64,000 bases of DNA from Streptomyces spongiicola (GTDB lineage: Bacteria > Actinomycetota > Actinomycetes > Streptomycetales > Streptomycetaceae): NCBI RefSeq assembly GCF_003122365.1, contig NZ_CP029254.1:6698001-6762000 (forward strand). Reading direction: 5' to 3'. Of the stretch, positions 42,242 to 51,589 are shown one piece after another. The stretch's first letter is position 1. Every line of letters starts with the position of its first letter. The position numbers were made by a program, and so were the translations under genes. The notes under the pieces were generated by a model. It was not told the DNA's origin, ran no database searches, and worked only from the letters and a program-made list of their open reading frames with translations.

Positions 42242-42622
42242 ATGTCTGCAGCACAGCCACCCCGCCGTGAAGTCGTCACGGGGGTGCCCCGCGGCACCCG
42301 CCGCCGCCCCGGGCACGCCCACGCGCGCTCGGAGATCAGCGAGCAGACCCCCATCGGCACCGTCTACGTGCGCTCCCTGATGCGCAGCCAGCTGCGTGCC
42401 GCCCTGTACGCCCTGGGTGCGCTCGCCCTCCTCGTCGGCACCCTCCCCCTGCTCTTCGCCTTCCCCGCGGCCGTCCTCGGTTCCTTCTCCTCGCCCGAAC
42501 CGTTCGTATGGGTGGTGCTCGGTGTCGGCGTCTACCCCCTGATGTGGCTGACCGCCCGCTGGTACGTCCGCCGGGCCGAACGCAACGAGGAGGACTTCAC
42601 CGGGCTGGTCGAGGGCCGCTGA
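42242..42622 (+). CDS. DUF485 membrane protein (YjcH-like)
   Basis: 126 aa. Two membrane helices (ALYALGALALLVGTLPLLFA and VWVVLGVGVYPLMWLTA) after a charged N-terminus; RSLMRSQLRAAL and ARWYVRRAERNEEDFTGLVE are DUF485 hallmarks. In many bacteria a DUF485 protein is encoded just upstream of the cation-acetate symporter, as here (22-bp gap), and is thought to work with it. Confidence 0.9.
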   Translation: MSAAQPPRREVVTGVPRGTRRRPGHAHARSEISEQTPIGTVYVRSLMRSQLRAALYALGALALLVGTLPLLFAFPAAVLGSFSSPEPFVWVVLGVGVYPLMWLTARWYVRRAERNEEDFTGLVEGR

Positions 42623-42644
42623 GAACACCTGTGGGGGACGACCG

Positions 42645-44378
42645 GTGAACCAGGGCTACGCGGTTGCGGCCGTGGCCGGCGTGGTCCTGGCGACCGTCCT
42701 CATCGGCGCCCTGGGTCTGCGCATCTCCCGGACGACCTCCGACTTCTACGTCGCCTCACGCACCGTCAAGCCCGGTCTGAACGCCGCCGCCATCAGCGGC
42801 GAGTACCTCTCCGCCGCGTCCTTCCTCGGCATCGCGGGACTGGTGCTCCTCCAGGGCCCCGACATGCTCTGGTACCCGGTCGGCTACACCGCGGGCTATC
42901 TCGTCCTCCTCGTCCTCGTCGCCGCCCCGCTGCGGCGCTCGGGCGCGTACACGCTCTCCGACTTCGCCGAGGCGCGGCTGGAGTCGCCCGCGGTGCGGCG
43001 CCTCGCCAGCCTCTTCGTCGTCGGCATCGCCTGGCTCTATCTGCTGCCGCAGCTCCAGGGCGCGGGACTCACCCTGGAGATCCTCACCGGCGCGCCCGAC
43101 TGGTTCGGCGGGCTGCTCGTCGCCGTCGTCGTCACGGGCGCCGTGGCCGCGGGCGGCATGCGCTCCATCACCTTCGTGCAGGCCTTCCAGTACTGGCTGA
43201 AGCTCACGGCCCTGCTGGTCCCCGCACTGTTCCTGGTCGCCGCCTGGGCCGGCGACGACGCCCCCCGCGCACGTTTCGACGGTCCCGCCGTGCTGCGCCA
43301 GCACACCGAGGTCCGCATCGACGACACCGTACGGATCGACCTGGACGCCCCGTTGACCGTCACGGTGGCCGGCACGGTGGACGGCATCCGCCACGAGGGG
43401 CGGCGGACCACCCTGGACGAGGGCACCCACCGTGTCGAGTCGGGCACCACGCTCACGTTCCCCCCGGGCGCGGACATACCCGAACGCGCGTCCACCGGCG
43501 CCGACCCCGCCGGCTGGTCCCAGCCGCTGGCGGGCGGCCGCGACGGCTACCAGCTCTACGCCACCTACGGCCTGATCCTCGCCACCTTCCTCGGCACCAT
43601 GGGCCTGCCGCACGTCGCCGTCCGCTTCTACACCAGCCCCAACGGCCGCGCGGCGCGCCGCACCACCCTCGTCGTCCTGGGGCTGATCGGCGCCTTCTAC
43701 CTGCTCCCTCCGGTGTACGGGGCCCTGGGCCGGATCTACGCCCCCGAACTCGCCCTGACCGGCGACGCCGACGCCGCCGTGCTGGTCCTGCCGGAACGGA
43801 TGGTCGGCGGCCTCACGGGCGATCTGCTCGGCGCGCTCCTCGCGGGCGGCGCGTTCGCCGCCTTCCTGTCCACCGCGTCCGGACTCACCATGTCCGTCGC
43901 CGGAGTCCTCACCCAGGACGTCCTGCCGTCGCGCGGGGTACGGCACTTCCGGCTCGCGACCGTCCTCGCCATGGCCGTGCCGCTCGCCGTCAGCGTCGTC
44001 GCCACCAACGTGCCCGTCGCCGACGCCGTCGGGCTGGCCTTCGCCGTCTCGGCGTCCTCGTTCTGCCCACTGCTCGTCCTCGGCATCTGGTGGCGCAGGC
44101 TCACCCCGCCCGGCGCCGCCGCCGGACTGGTCGCCGGCGGGGGTGCCGCACTGACCGCCGTCATGGCCACCCGGGCGGGACTCGCACCCGAGGGCTGGCC
44201 GCACACCCTCATGGCCTGGCCGGCCGTCTGGTCCGTGCCGCTCGGATTCCTCACCATGGTCCTGGTGTCGCTGGCGACCCCACGCCACACGCCCCCCGGC
44301 GCCGCGGCCATCCTCACCCGCCTCCATCTGCCGGAAGACCTGGCCGCCCGGCCCGCGTGCGAAGGAGCCCGGCGATGA
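42645..44378 (+). CDS. cation/acetate symporter (SSS family, ActP-like)
   Basis: Sodium-solute symporter for acetate or similar monocarboxylates, 577 aa, start GTG 42645. About 13 hydrophobic segments; SEYLSAASFLGIAGLVLLQG is the family N-terminal signature, and GLPHVAVRFYTSPNGRAAR and AFAAFLSTASGLTMSVAGVL are conserved ActP motifs. Between helices near residues 205-300 there is a hydrophilic insertion rich in beta-type sequence (RIDDTVRIDLDAPLTVTVAG), seen in actinobacterial homologues and probably extracellular. Its stop overlaps the kinase start (ATGA). Confidence 0.92.
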   Translation: MNQGYAVAAVAGVVLATVLIGALGLRISRTTSDFYVASRTVKPGLNAAAISGEYLSAASFLGIAGLVLLQGPDMLWYPVGYTAGYLVLLVLVAAPLRRSGAYTLSDFAEARLESPAVRRLASLFVVGIAWLYLLPQLQGAGLTLEILTGAPDWFGGLLVAVVVTGAVAAGGMRSITFVQAFQYWLKLTALLVPALFLVAAWAGDDAPRARFDGPAVLRQHTEVRIDDTVRIDLDAPLTVTVAGTVDGIRHEGRRTTLDEGTHRVESGTTLTFPPGADIPERASTGADPAGWSQPLAGGRDGYQLYATYGLILATFLGTMGLPHVAVRFYTSPNGRAARRTTLVVLGLIGAFYLLPPVYGALGRIYAPELALTGDADAAVLVLPERMVGGLTGDLLGALLAGGAFAAFLSTASGLTMSVAGVLTQDVLPSRGVRHFRLATVLAMAVPLAVSVVATNVPVADAVGLAFAVSASSFCPLLVLGIWWRRLTPPGAAAGLVAGGGAALTAVMATRAGLAPEGWPHTLMAWPAVWSVPLGFLTMVLVSLATPRHTPPGAAAILTRLHLPEDLAARPACEGARR

Positions 44379-45607
44379 CCGGCACCGCGCTGGCCGCACT
44401 CGGTGCCGCCGCGGCGGTGCTGCTCGCCGCCGGGTTCGCCCTCGGTCGCGTCACCGCCCGCCGCGCCGCCGGATCCGGACCCGACCTGGGCACCCCGGTC
44501 GAGCGGGCCACCTTCCACACCCTGCACACCGCCTCGCTCGCCGCGCCCCCGCTGCGCGCCGGGCTCACCGAGGACACCGCGCGCAGGGCCACCCGCCGGC
44601 TGCGTACGCTGCTCGGCACCCGCGCCCTGTGCCTCACGGACCGGGAGACCGTCCTCGCCTGGGACGGCATCGGCGCCGACCACCACCAGGAGCGCGTCAT
44701 GCACCGGGTCGGCGAGGTGCTCGAGTCCGGGCGCAGCCAGAGCGTCCGCACCCGGTGCGACGACCCCGAGTGCCCGCTCCGCTGGGCGGTGATCGCCCCG
44801 CTGACGGGGGAGGAGGGTGTGCTCGGCACGCTCGTCGCCTACGGTTCGGGGGAGTCGGCGGTTCTGGTACGAGCGGCGACCGAGGTCGCCCGCTGGGTCT
44901 CCGTCCAACTCGAACTGGCCGAACTCGACCGCTCCCGCACCCGGCTCATCGAGGCCGAGATCCGTGCCCTGCGGGCCCAGATCTCCCCGCACTTCATCTT
45001 CAACTCGCTCGCGGCCATCGCGTCCTTCGTCCGTACCGACCCCGAGCGGGCGAGGGAACTCCTGCTGGAGTTCGCCGACTTCACCCGCTACTCCTTCCGC
45101 CGGCACGGCGACTTCACCCATCTCGCCGACGAACTGCGCTGCATCGAGCAGTACCTGGCCCTCGCCGGGGCCCGCTTCGGAGACCGGCTGAAGGTGACGC
45201 TCCAGATCGCCCCCGAAGTCCTCCCGGTCGCCCTCCCCTTCCTGTGCCTCCAGCCGCTCGTCGAGAACGCCGTGAAACACGGGCTGAACGCCGTGGGACA
45301 CGGGATGGAGGACGCCGGACGGGTCTGCCGGGTCTCCATCTCGGCCCGGGACGCCGGCTCGGAGGCGGTGGTGACGATCGAGGACGACGGCGTCGGGATG
45401 GACCCGGCCGAACTGCGGCGGATCCTCGCCCGGGAGGCGGACCGCTCCTCCGGCATCGGGCTGTCCAACGTCGACGAGCGGCTGCGCCAGGTGTACGGCG
45501 ACGACCACGGGCTGGTCATCGAGACAGGGGTGGGAGCAGGGATGAAGATCACCGTACGGATTCCCAAGTACCGTGCGGGCGTGCACAGCCACCCCGGCGG
45601 AAGCTGA
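44375..45607 (+). CDS. LytS-type sensor histidine kinase
   Basis: 410 aa from ATG 44375 with GAAGGAG upstream, overlapping the symporter stop. One N-terminal helix (AALGAAAAVLLAAGFALGRV), then a GAF-like sensor region (about 40-185) with RTRCDDPECPLRW, a Cys pair that may bind metal or sense redox. The His_kinase box ALRAQISPHFIFNSLAAI carries the phospho-His, and a HATPase follows (LQPLVENAVKHG, GIGLSNVDERL). It should signal to the LytTR regulator at 40,126, bracketing the transporter genes. Confidence 0.93.
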   Translation: MTGTALAALGAAAAVLLAAGFALGRVTARRAAGSGPDLGTPVERATFHTLHTASLAAPPLRAGLTEDTARRATRRLRTLLGTRALCLTDRETVLAWDGIGADHHQERVMHRVGEVLESGRSQSVRTRCDDPECPLRWAVIAPLTGEEGVLGTLVAYGSGESAVLVRAATEVARWVSVQLELAELDRSRTRLIEAEIRALRAQISPHFIFNSLAAIASFVRTDPERARELLLEFADFTRYSFRRHGDFTHLADELRCIEQYLALAGARFGDRLKVTLQIAPEVLPVALPFLCLQPLVENAVKHGLNAVGHGMEDAGRVCRVSISARDAGSEAVVTIEDDGVGMDPAELRRILAREADRSSGIGLSNVDERLRQVYGDDHGLVIETGVGAGMKITVRIPKYRAGVHSHPGGS

Positions 45608-45905
45608 GCCCGGCGGTGCGGGGGAGCGGCCCGCACCGGGGGAGCGGGCGCCCGCACGGCGTCGCGGTGCCGGGCACCGTCGCGGTGACGGAAGACCACC
45701 TCCACGCCCGTACCCGCGCCCGGCCGCGCAGGCAAACGGGCGGGCTCCCGGCCGCCGTCGGCCGCTTCCGGCACGTCGGCCGCGGTAGCTCCGCGCCGGG
45801 TAGCGGGTCGGTGCGCTGCGCTGGTCGGTGCGGGTAGCGGGTAGCGGGTAGCGGGTCGGTACGGGCGCGGGTCGGTACGGCGCGCAGGTCGGTACGGCGC
45901 GCAGG

Positions 45906-46421
45906 TCAGTACAGATGGATCGCCAGATGGCCCAGCGGAAGCCCCAGCCGCCACGCCGGCGTCCAGACCTGGCTACCCTCGCAGGCGGCAGGGTCCACCG
46001 GAAGGGCCGGATGCAACGGGCCGGCGCCGTCCCCGAGATCGGCGGCGAGCAACTCGGTCCGCTCCAGCCAGCCCCACGAAGCGCGGGCCAGATCGAGATC
46101 GGGGTCCGTGCCGGGGGGGTCGAGCGACTCCCGCTCGGCCATCCGGTCGCGCACCCACTCCTGCCAGGGATGCCCGTACGCCGTGACGGACAGCCACTCG
46201 TCCAGCCGCGACGCCGTCAGCACACCGGCCGGGCAGTCCTCCGCGCCGCACAGATAGACCGTCAGCGCCAGCGTCTCCCGGCCGGCTCTGTACTCCAGCG
46301 AACCCGGCTCCACCAGACCGCCGGTGCGCAGCACCTGGTCGGCCAGGAACTCGGCGCACAGCCAGGCCATCGGGACCGCCAGACCGCCTCCGCTGGTGCC
46401 GTTCGTACTCTCGGGCCGCAC
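45906..46421 (-). CDS. conserved hypothetical protein, 171 aa
   Basis: Acidic soluble protein. Segments such as AWLCAEFLADQVLRTGGLVE, LALTVYLCGAEDCPAGVLTA and AYGHPWQEWVRDRMAERESL look like well-conserved coding sequence, and the end GLPLGHLAIHLY is hydrophobic. I do not recognise the family. There is no signal peptide; two Cys (CGAEDC) are four residues apart. It stands alone between repeat-rich spacers and is a probable small regulatory or immunity-like cytoplasmic protein only by size, with no direct evidence. Confidence 0.7.
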   Translation of the reverse strand: MRPESTNGTSGGGLAVPMAWLCAEFLADQVLRTGGLVEPGSLEYRAGRETLALTVYLCGAEDCPAGVLTASRLDEWLSVTAYGHPWQEWVRDRMAERESLDPPGTDPDLDLARASWGWLERTELLAADLGDGAGPLHPALPVDPAACEGSQVWTPAWRLGLPLGHLAIHLY

Positions 46422-46927
46422 TCACTCCACCTTCTCCCCGGACGTGTTCGGGCACGGGTCTCGACGACGAGCCTCCACCCGAAGACACGCGTCGCGGTTC
46501 CTCTTTACTCAACTTGGGCGGGTGGTTTCGAATCCGGTCGGGCCGGGAGTGTGGCACCGGGGAGACCGGATGTCCAAGGGGGATGCGGGGACGGAAGTGA
46601 ACCGCCTGAGTCCGCAGGAGTCCGCACGGGTCCGCACCGGTCCGCTCGCGGCGGCGCGGCTCGGCTCGGGGTGGCCCGGGTCCGCTCGCGGCGGCTCGGC
46701 TCGGGTCCGGTCGCGCTCCCGTGCCGTCCCGTCGCGCCGGGCCGCGCCGTGCCGTCCTCCCGCCCGTGGGAGCCCGGTGGCGTTCCCGACCCGCAGGACC
46801 CGGTGCCCGTGCCGTCCTCCCGCCCGTGGGAGCCCGGTGGCGTTCCCGACCCGCAGGACCCGGTGCCCGTGCCGTCCTCCCGTCAGTTGCCCCTCCGGAC
46901 CCGGGTGTCCGCACCCGGCGGCAGCGC
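46422..46927. other. repeat-containing spacer between a hypothetical gene and the sigma factor
   Basis: About 500 bp. It contains GCGGCGCGGCTCGG-type runs at 46,645-46,710 and the 60-bp repeat at 46,751-46,882. No gene is supported; the end of the sigma factor gene is at 46,928. Confidence 0.5.
46751..46882. repeat. 60-bp direct repeat, two exact copies plus a partial
   Basis: The unit beginning CCGTCCTCCCGCCCGTGGGA and ending GACCCGGTGCCCGTG occurs at 46,751 and 46,811, with a third start at 46,871 that diverges after about 12 bases. Copies appear identical. It sits downstream of the ECF sigma factor gene. Confidence 0.85.
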
Positions 46928-47470
46928 TCAGGCCGCCGAGGAGAGCGGTCTTCGGCTGTAGCCGGGCAGACTCCGGGCCATGGCACGCAGCGCGTGGTGA
47001 GAACGGGACTTCACGGTGCCCTGCGGAATGCCGAGGGCGCTCGCGGCCTCTGCCACACTGCGGCCCCGGAAGTAGATCTGCACCAGAACGGCACGGTGCT
47101 CGGGGCTCAGCGACCTCACCGCGGCCCGCACATCGACCGCGGCGACCGCGCGGTCCGTCACGTCGGCCGGGTCCGGCGTCGCGGCCAGGACACCGTCGGC
47201 GATCTCCGCCGGCCGTGCGAGCCGCGCCCGGCGCGCATCGATCGCGAGGCGCCGGCCGACGGTGAAGAGCCACGGCCGCATCGACTCGTAGGGCGCGTCG
47301 AACGCCTCCGGGTGCTGCCAGGCCCTCAGCAGGGTCTCCTGCAACAGGTCCTCCGCGCGCTGCCGGTCCCCGTAGGTCAGCCCGACGAGGAAGCCGAGCA
47401 GGGCGGGACCGTGTTCGCGCTGCAGCTCCGCCAGGGCCTGCTCATCGGTCGTCGCCGTTGCCGTCGCCAT
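46928..47470 (-). CDS. ECF RNA polymerase sigma factor
   Basis: 180 aa. Region 2: LLGFLVGLTYGDRQRAEDLL, QETLLRAWQHPEAFD, and RPWLFTVGRRLAIDARRA. Region 4: LSPEHRAVLVQIYFRGRSV, AEAASALGIPQGTVKSRSHH. No extra C-terminal domain. ECF sigmas of this type are normally next to a zinc-finger anti-sigma gene; the likely partner types in this window are at 38,357 and 39,294, 8 kb away. It diverges from lysX across 650 bp. Confidence 0.92.
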   Translation of the reverse strand: MATATATTDEQALAELQREHGPALLGFLVGLTYGDRQRAEDLLQETLLRAWQHPEAFDAPYESMRPWLFTVGRRLAIDARRARLARPAEIADGVLAATPDPADVTDRAVAAVDVRAAVRSLSPEHRAVLVQIYFRGRSVAEAASALGIPQGTVKSRSHHALRAMARSLPGYSRRPLSSAA

Positions 47471-48120
47471 CGCCGGCTCCCTTCCCGCTGGATCTTGCCG
47501 TGCCCCGAGAGTTCGGTACTCCGGGAATCCGGTGCTGTGTGCTTAGTGGCGTATACGAGCGCATCGGCAGGCGGAGGGACAGGCGCCACACTCGGGTGTG
47601 CGGCGAGCGGTCGCACGGAGCGGCGAGTGGTGCGCCGAACGGTCGACCGGACCCGGCTCGCCGTCGGCCGCGACCGGCCGGTGCCGGGAACACCGCGGAA
47701 GGCGGCGGCCGTAGCGCCCCACCGCAGGGTTCACCGCCGCAGGGGGAAGCCTCTCCGCGCTACCCGGCCCCCCGGCCGCCCGGCCGCCTCGCGGTTCTCC
47801 GCGACCGCACCCGCCGTCGCTTCGGCGGTGTCCGCCACCGGTGCCCGGTGCCCGGTGCCCGGTGCCCGATGCCCGGTGCGGTGCCCCGGCGGCACCGGCG
47901 TCACCGGCGTCCGCACGTACACCGGCGCCGACCGCGGGTTCCACCGCCGGGCCGATCGCCGCAGTACGGTGCCGTCTGCTGCGACGCCGCGAGACGTCCA
48001 GCTCCCGTGTCATCGTGTCCGCCGTCCCCGTGCTCCCGTGCTCCCGCGCTCCGCGCCCGCGCCCCGCCCGACGAGCGGCCCGACAGGCGGCCCGGCGGTG
48101 CCCTCCCTAGAGTGCGGAAC
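47471..48120. other. 650-bp divergent spacer upstream of sigma factor and lysX
   Basis: No gene is supported. A GGTGCCC repeat cluster (about 47,840-47,880) is present. TAGAGT at 48,106-48,111 lies just before the lysX start and could be a -10 for a leaderless lysX transcript, since no Shine-Dalgarno is visible there. Confidence 0.5.
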
Positions 48121-51100
48121 ATGAGCGTCAGCGCGGCGGAGCGTGGGACAGGCGCCCGGAGCGGTCTCGCGGCCAGGGTGCCGGGCGCCTTCGCGATGTT
48201 CTTCGCCCTGCTCGGGGTGTACTGCGTGGTGATCGCGCTCATCGCCCCCTTGCGGAGACTGCTGAACCCGGTCTCCGCGTTCCTCGACCTGGTGGCCGTG
48301 CCCGTCAGCGCCAACCTGGCGTACGCGGTCTTCCTGCTGCTGCTGGCAGCGGCGATCGGCGCCCGCAAGAAGGCCGCGTGGTGGCTTGTCGTCGCCTACC
48401 TCGCCCTGCTGGTCCTCACCGACGTCCTCACCCTGGTGCTGCTGCGGGACTGGTCCTGGATCCCCAACCTCGTCCTGTGCCTGATCGCCCTCGGGGTGCT
48501 CTTCGCCGCCCGCGGTGAGTTCTACGCCCTGACCCGCCGCGGCGCCCTGCGGCTCGCCCTCCTCGTGCTCGTCCTCGGGCTCGTGCTGGCCGTCCTCGTC
48601 GGCTGGGCGCTCGTGGAGATGTTCCCCAACGACCTCCCGCAGGGACAGCGGCTGGTGTGGGCCGCCAACCGGGTGCTCGGCGGGCTCGTCTCCAACGCCC
48701 GGTTCGACGGCACCCCGCCCCGCGCCCTCTTCTTCCTCCTCGGCCTCTTCGGCGCGCTCGCGCTGCTCAACTCCGCCCGGACGCTGTTCCGCTCCCAGCG
48801 GATGGAGGCCGCTCTACACGGCGACGAGGAGCCCCGGATCAGGGCCCTGCTCGCCGCCTACGGCTCCCAGGACTCGCTCGGCTACTTCGCCACCCGCCGC
48901 GACAAGGCCGTCGTGTTCCCGCCCAACGGCAAGGCCGCCGTCACCTACCGCGTCGAGGCGGGTGTGGCCCTCGCCAGCGGGGACCCGGTCGGGGACACGG
49001 AGGCGTGGACCCCCGCCATCGAGACCTGGCTGGACGTCGCCCGCCGCCACGCCTGGGCGCCCGCCGTGATGGGCGCCTCCGAGGACGGCGCACGTGCCTA
49101 CGCCCGCTCCGGGCTCGGCGCCATCCAGCTCGGGGACGAGGCGATCCTGTACGTCGAGCGCTTCGACCTGAACGGCCGGGACATGCGCGTCACCCGGCAG
49201 GCCGTCGGCCGGGTCCGCAGGCTCGGGGCGGCCACCCGCATCCGCCGCCACTCCGCCCTCGGCGCCGGGGAGATGAAGGAGGTCATCGACCGGGCCGACG
49301 CCTGGCGCGACACCGAGACCGAGCGCGGCTTCTCCATGGCCCTGGACCGGCTCGGCGACCCCGAGGACGGCGACTGCCTGCTGGTGGAGGCCCTCGACGC
49401 CGACGGGAACCTCATCGCCCTCCTCTCCTTCGTGCCCTGGGGACACGACGGGATCTCCCTCGACGTGATGCGCCGGGACCGCGACCACGCGCCCAACGGG
49501 ATCATGGAGTTCATGGTCGCCGAGCTGTGCGCGGAGGCCCCGCAGCTCGGCGTGCGCCGGATCTCCCTCAACTTCGCCGTCTTCCGCTCCGTGTTCGAGG
49601 AGGGCGCCAGGATCGGCGCGGGTCCGGTCCTCCGGCTCTGGCGCCGGCTGCTCCTGTTCTTCTCCAGATGGTGGCAGCTGGAGGCGCTGTACCGCTCCAA
49701 CGTCAAGTACCGGCCCGTCTGGTACCCGCGCTTCCTCTGCTACGCGGACGCCGGCGCGCTCGCCCGCATCGGTCTCGCCTCCGCGATCGCCGAGGGCTTC
49801 GTTTCCGTACCCCGGCTGGGCAGGCGCTGGGGCGGCGGCCGGCCGCGCGGAGCCGTCGCCGGACCGGTCGCGGGCACCAAGGACCTCCCGCCGCTCGACA
49901 CGCTCGGACTCGCCGGACCCGACACCGTACGGCCCATGGGGGAGCGCCGGATGCCGGAGCAGGTACGCATCCGCCACCGCAAGCTCGAACGCCTGCGCGC
50001 GCGGGGTGTCGACCCGTACCCGGCCGGCGTCACCGCGCGCACCGGCCCCCTCGCCGCCGTACGAGCCGCCCACCCCGACCTGCCGGCCGGAGCCCGCACG
50101 GGCGAACGGGTCACGGTCGCCGGGCGGGTCATGGCCGTACGCGACTTCGGCGGAGTCGTCTTCGCGGTGCTGCGCGACTGGTCCGGCGACCTCCAGATCG
50201 CCCTGACCCGCGACGGTTCCGGCCCCGATGTGCTCTCCGCCTTCTCGTCGGACGTCGACCTCGGCGACCACGTCACCGCCACCGGCGAGGTCGGTGCCAG
50301 TGACCGGGGTGAACTCAGCGTCTTCGCCGACGCCTGGCAGCTCACCGCCAAGTGCCTGCGCCCGCTGCCCGACAAGCGCCGCGGGCTGGCTGACCCGGAG
50401 GCACGGGTCCGCCGCCGCTATCTCGACCTGGTCACCAGTCCCGACGCCCGCGGTGTCGTCCGGGCCCGCTCCACCGCGGTCCAGGCACTGCGGCAGGGGC
50501 TGCTCGACCGCGGCTATCTCGAGGTCGAGACCCCGATGCTCCAGCAGGTCCACGGCGGTGCCAACGCCCGTCCGTTCACCACGCACATCAACGCCTACGA
50601 CATGAACCTGTATCTGCGGATCGCGCCGGAGCTGTTCCTCAAGAGGCTGTGCGTGGGCGGCATGGAGAAGGTCTTCGAGATGGGACGCACCTTCCGCAAC
50701 GAGGGCGTGTCGTACAAGCACAACCCCGAGTTCACGATGCTGGAGGCCTATCAGGCTTTCGCCGACTACGACGTGATGCTCGATCTGGCCCGCGAACTGA
50801 TCCAGGGCGCCGCCGTCGCCGCGTTCGGCGCGCCCGTCGCCCACACGAGGGGCCCCGACGGCACGCTCGCCGTCCACGACATCTCCGGTACCTGGCCCGT
50901 CAGGACGTTGTACGGAGCGGTGTCCGAGGCGCTCGGCGAGCAGGTCGACGCCGACACCGGCGAGCAGCGGCTGCGCAGCCTCTGCGACCTCGCGGGAGTG
51001 CCGCACGGTCCCGACGACACCCGCGGTGACGTCGTCCTGGAGATGTACGAGCGGCTGGTCGAGGAGAAGACCCGGCTGCCCACCTTCTACAAGGACTTCC

Positions 51101-51432
51101 CGACGGACGTGTCTCCGCTGACCCGCCGGCACCGCCGTGATCCGCGCCTCGCCGAGCGCTGGGACCTCGTCGCCTTCGGTATCGAACTGGGTACCGCATA
51201 CACGGAGTTGACCGATCCGGTCGAGCAGCGGCGACGTCTCACCGCCCAGTCGCTGCTCGCGGCCGGCGGGGACCCCGAGGCCATGGAACTCGACGAGGAC
51301 TTCCTCGACGCGCTGGAGTACGCCATGCCGCCGACCGGCGGGCTCGGCATCGGCGTGGACCGGCTGGTGATGTTCCTGACGGGGCTGACGATCCGCGAGA
51401 CCCTGCCGTTCCCCCTGGTGCGCCGACACTGA
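48121..51432 (+). CDS. lysX: bifunctional lysylphosphatidylglycerol synthetase / lysyl-tRNA synthetase
   Basis: 1103 aa, the usual LysX length. The N-terminal membrane part (about 10-215) has six or more helices. A DUF2156/MprF transferase domain follows (about 230-560: SLGYFATRRDKAVVFPPNGKAAVTYRVEAG region, VSFVPWGHDGISLDVMRRD, NGIMEFMVAELC). The C-terminal half (about 620-1103) is a class II LysRS: OB fold (RVMAVRDFGGVVFAVLRD), motif 2 (FEMGRTFRNEGVSYKHNPEF) and motif 3 (GLGIGVDRLVMFLTG). It charges tRNA with Lys and transfers Lys to phosphatidylglycerol, giving resistance to cationic peptides. A housekeeping lysS should exist elsewhere. Confidence 0.95.
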   Translation: MSVSAAERGTGARSGLAARVPGAFAMFFALLGVYCVVIALIAPLRRLLNPVSAFLDLVAVPVSANLAYAVFLLLLAAAIGARKKAAWWLVVAYLALLVLTDVLTLVLLRDWSWIPNLVLCLIALGVLFAARGEFYALTRRGALRLALLVLVLGLVLAVLVGWALVEMFPNDLPQGQRLVWAANRVLGGLVSNARFDGTPPRALFFLLGLFGALALLNSARTLFRSQRMEAALHGDEEPRIRALLAAYGSQDSLGYFATRRDKAVVFPPNGKAAVTYRVEAGVALASGDPVGDTEAWTPAIETWLDVARRHAWAPAVMGASEDGARAYARSGLGAIQLGDEAILYVERFDLNGRDMRVTRQAVGRVRRLGAATRIRRHSALGAGEMKEVIDRADAWRDTETERGFSMALDRLGDPEDGDCLLVEALDADGNLIALLSFVPWGHDGISLDVMRRDRDHAPNGIMEFMVAELCAEAPQLGVRRISLNFAVFRSVFEEGARIGAGPVLRLWRRLLLFFSRWWQLEALYRSNVKYRPVWYPRFLCYADAGALARIGLASAIAEGFVSVPRLGRRWGGGRPRGAVAGPVAGTKDLPPLDTLGLAGPDTVRPMGERRMPEQVRIRHRKLERLRARGVDPYPAGVTARTGPLAAVRAAHPDLPAGARTGERVTVAGRVMAVRDFGGVVFAVLRDWSGDLQIALTRDGSGPDVLSAFSSDVDLGDHVTATGEVGASDRGELSVFADAWQLTAKCLRPLPDKRRGLADPEARVRRRYLDLVTSPDARGVVRARSTAVQALRQGLLDRGYLEVETPMLQQVHGGANARPFTTHINAYDMNLYLRIAPELFLKRLCVGGMEKVFEMGRTFRNEGVSYKHNPEFTMLEAYQAFADYDVMLDLARELIQGAAVAAFGAPVAHTRGPDGTLAVHDISGTWPVRTLYGAVSEALGEQVDADTGEQRLRSLCDLAGVPHGPDDTRGDVVLEMYERLVEEKTRLPTFYKDFPTDVSPLTRRHRRDPRLAERWDLVAFGIELGTAYTELTDPVEQRRRLTAQSLLAAGGDPEAMELDEDFLDALEYAMPPTGGLGIGVDRLVMFLTGLTIRETLPFPLVRRH

Positions 51433-51589
51433 GACGGCGGGCGGACCGCTTCCGGCCCTGGCCCTGGCCCGGTCCCGGTGCCGGTCCCGGTCCGGCCCCG
51501 GTCCCAGTCACCGGACCGGGCCGCCGGACGGGCAGCCCCACCGCCGGGCCGCCGGGCCGCCCCCGGGAAGCGGCCGTTGCGGGTCGGCG

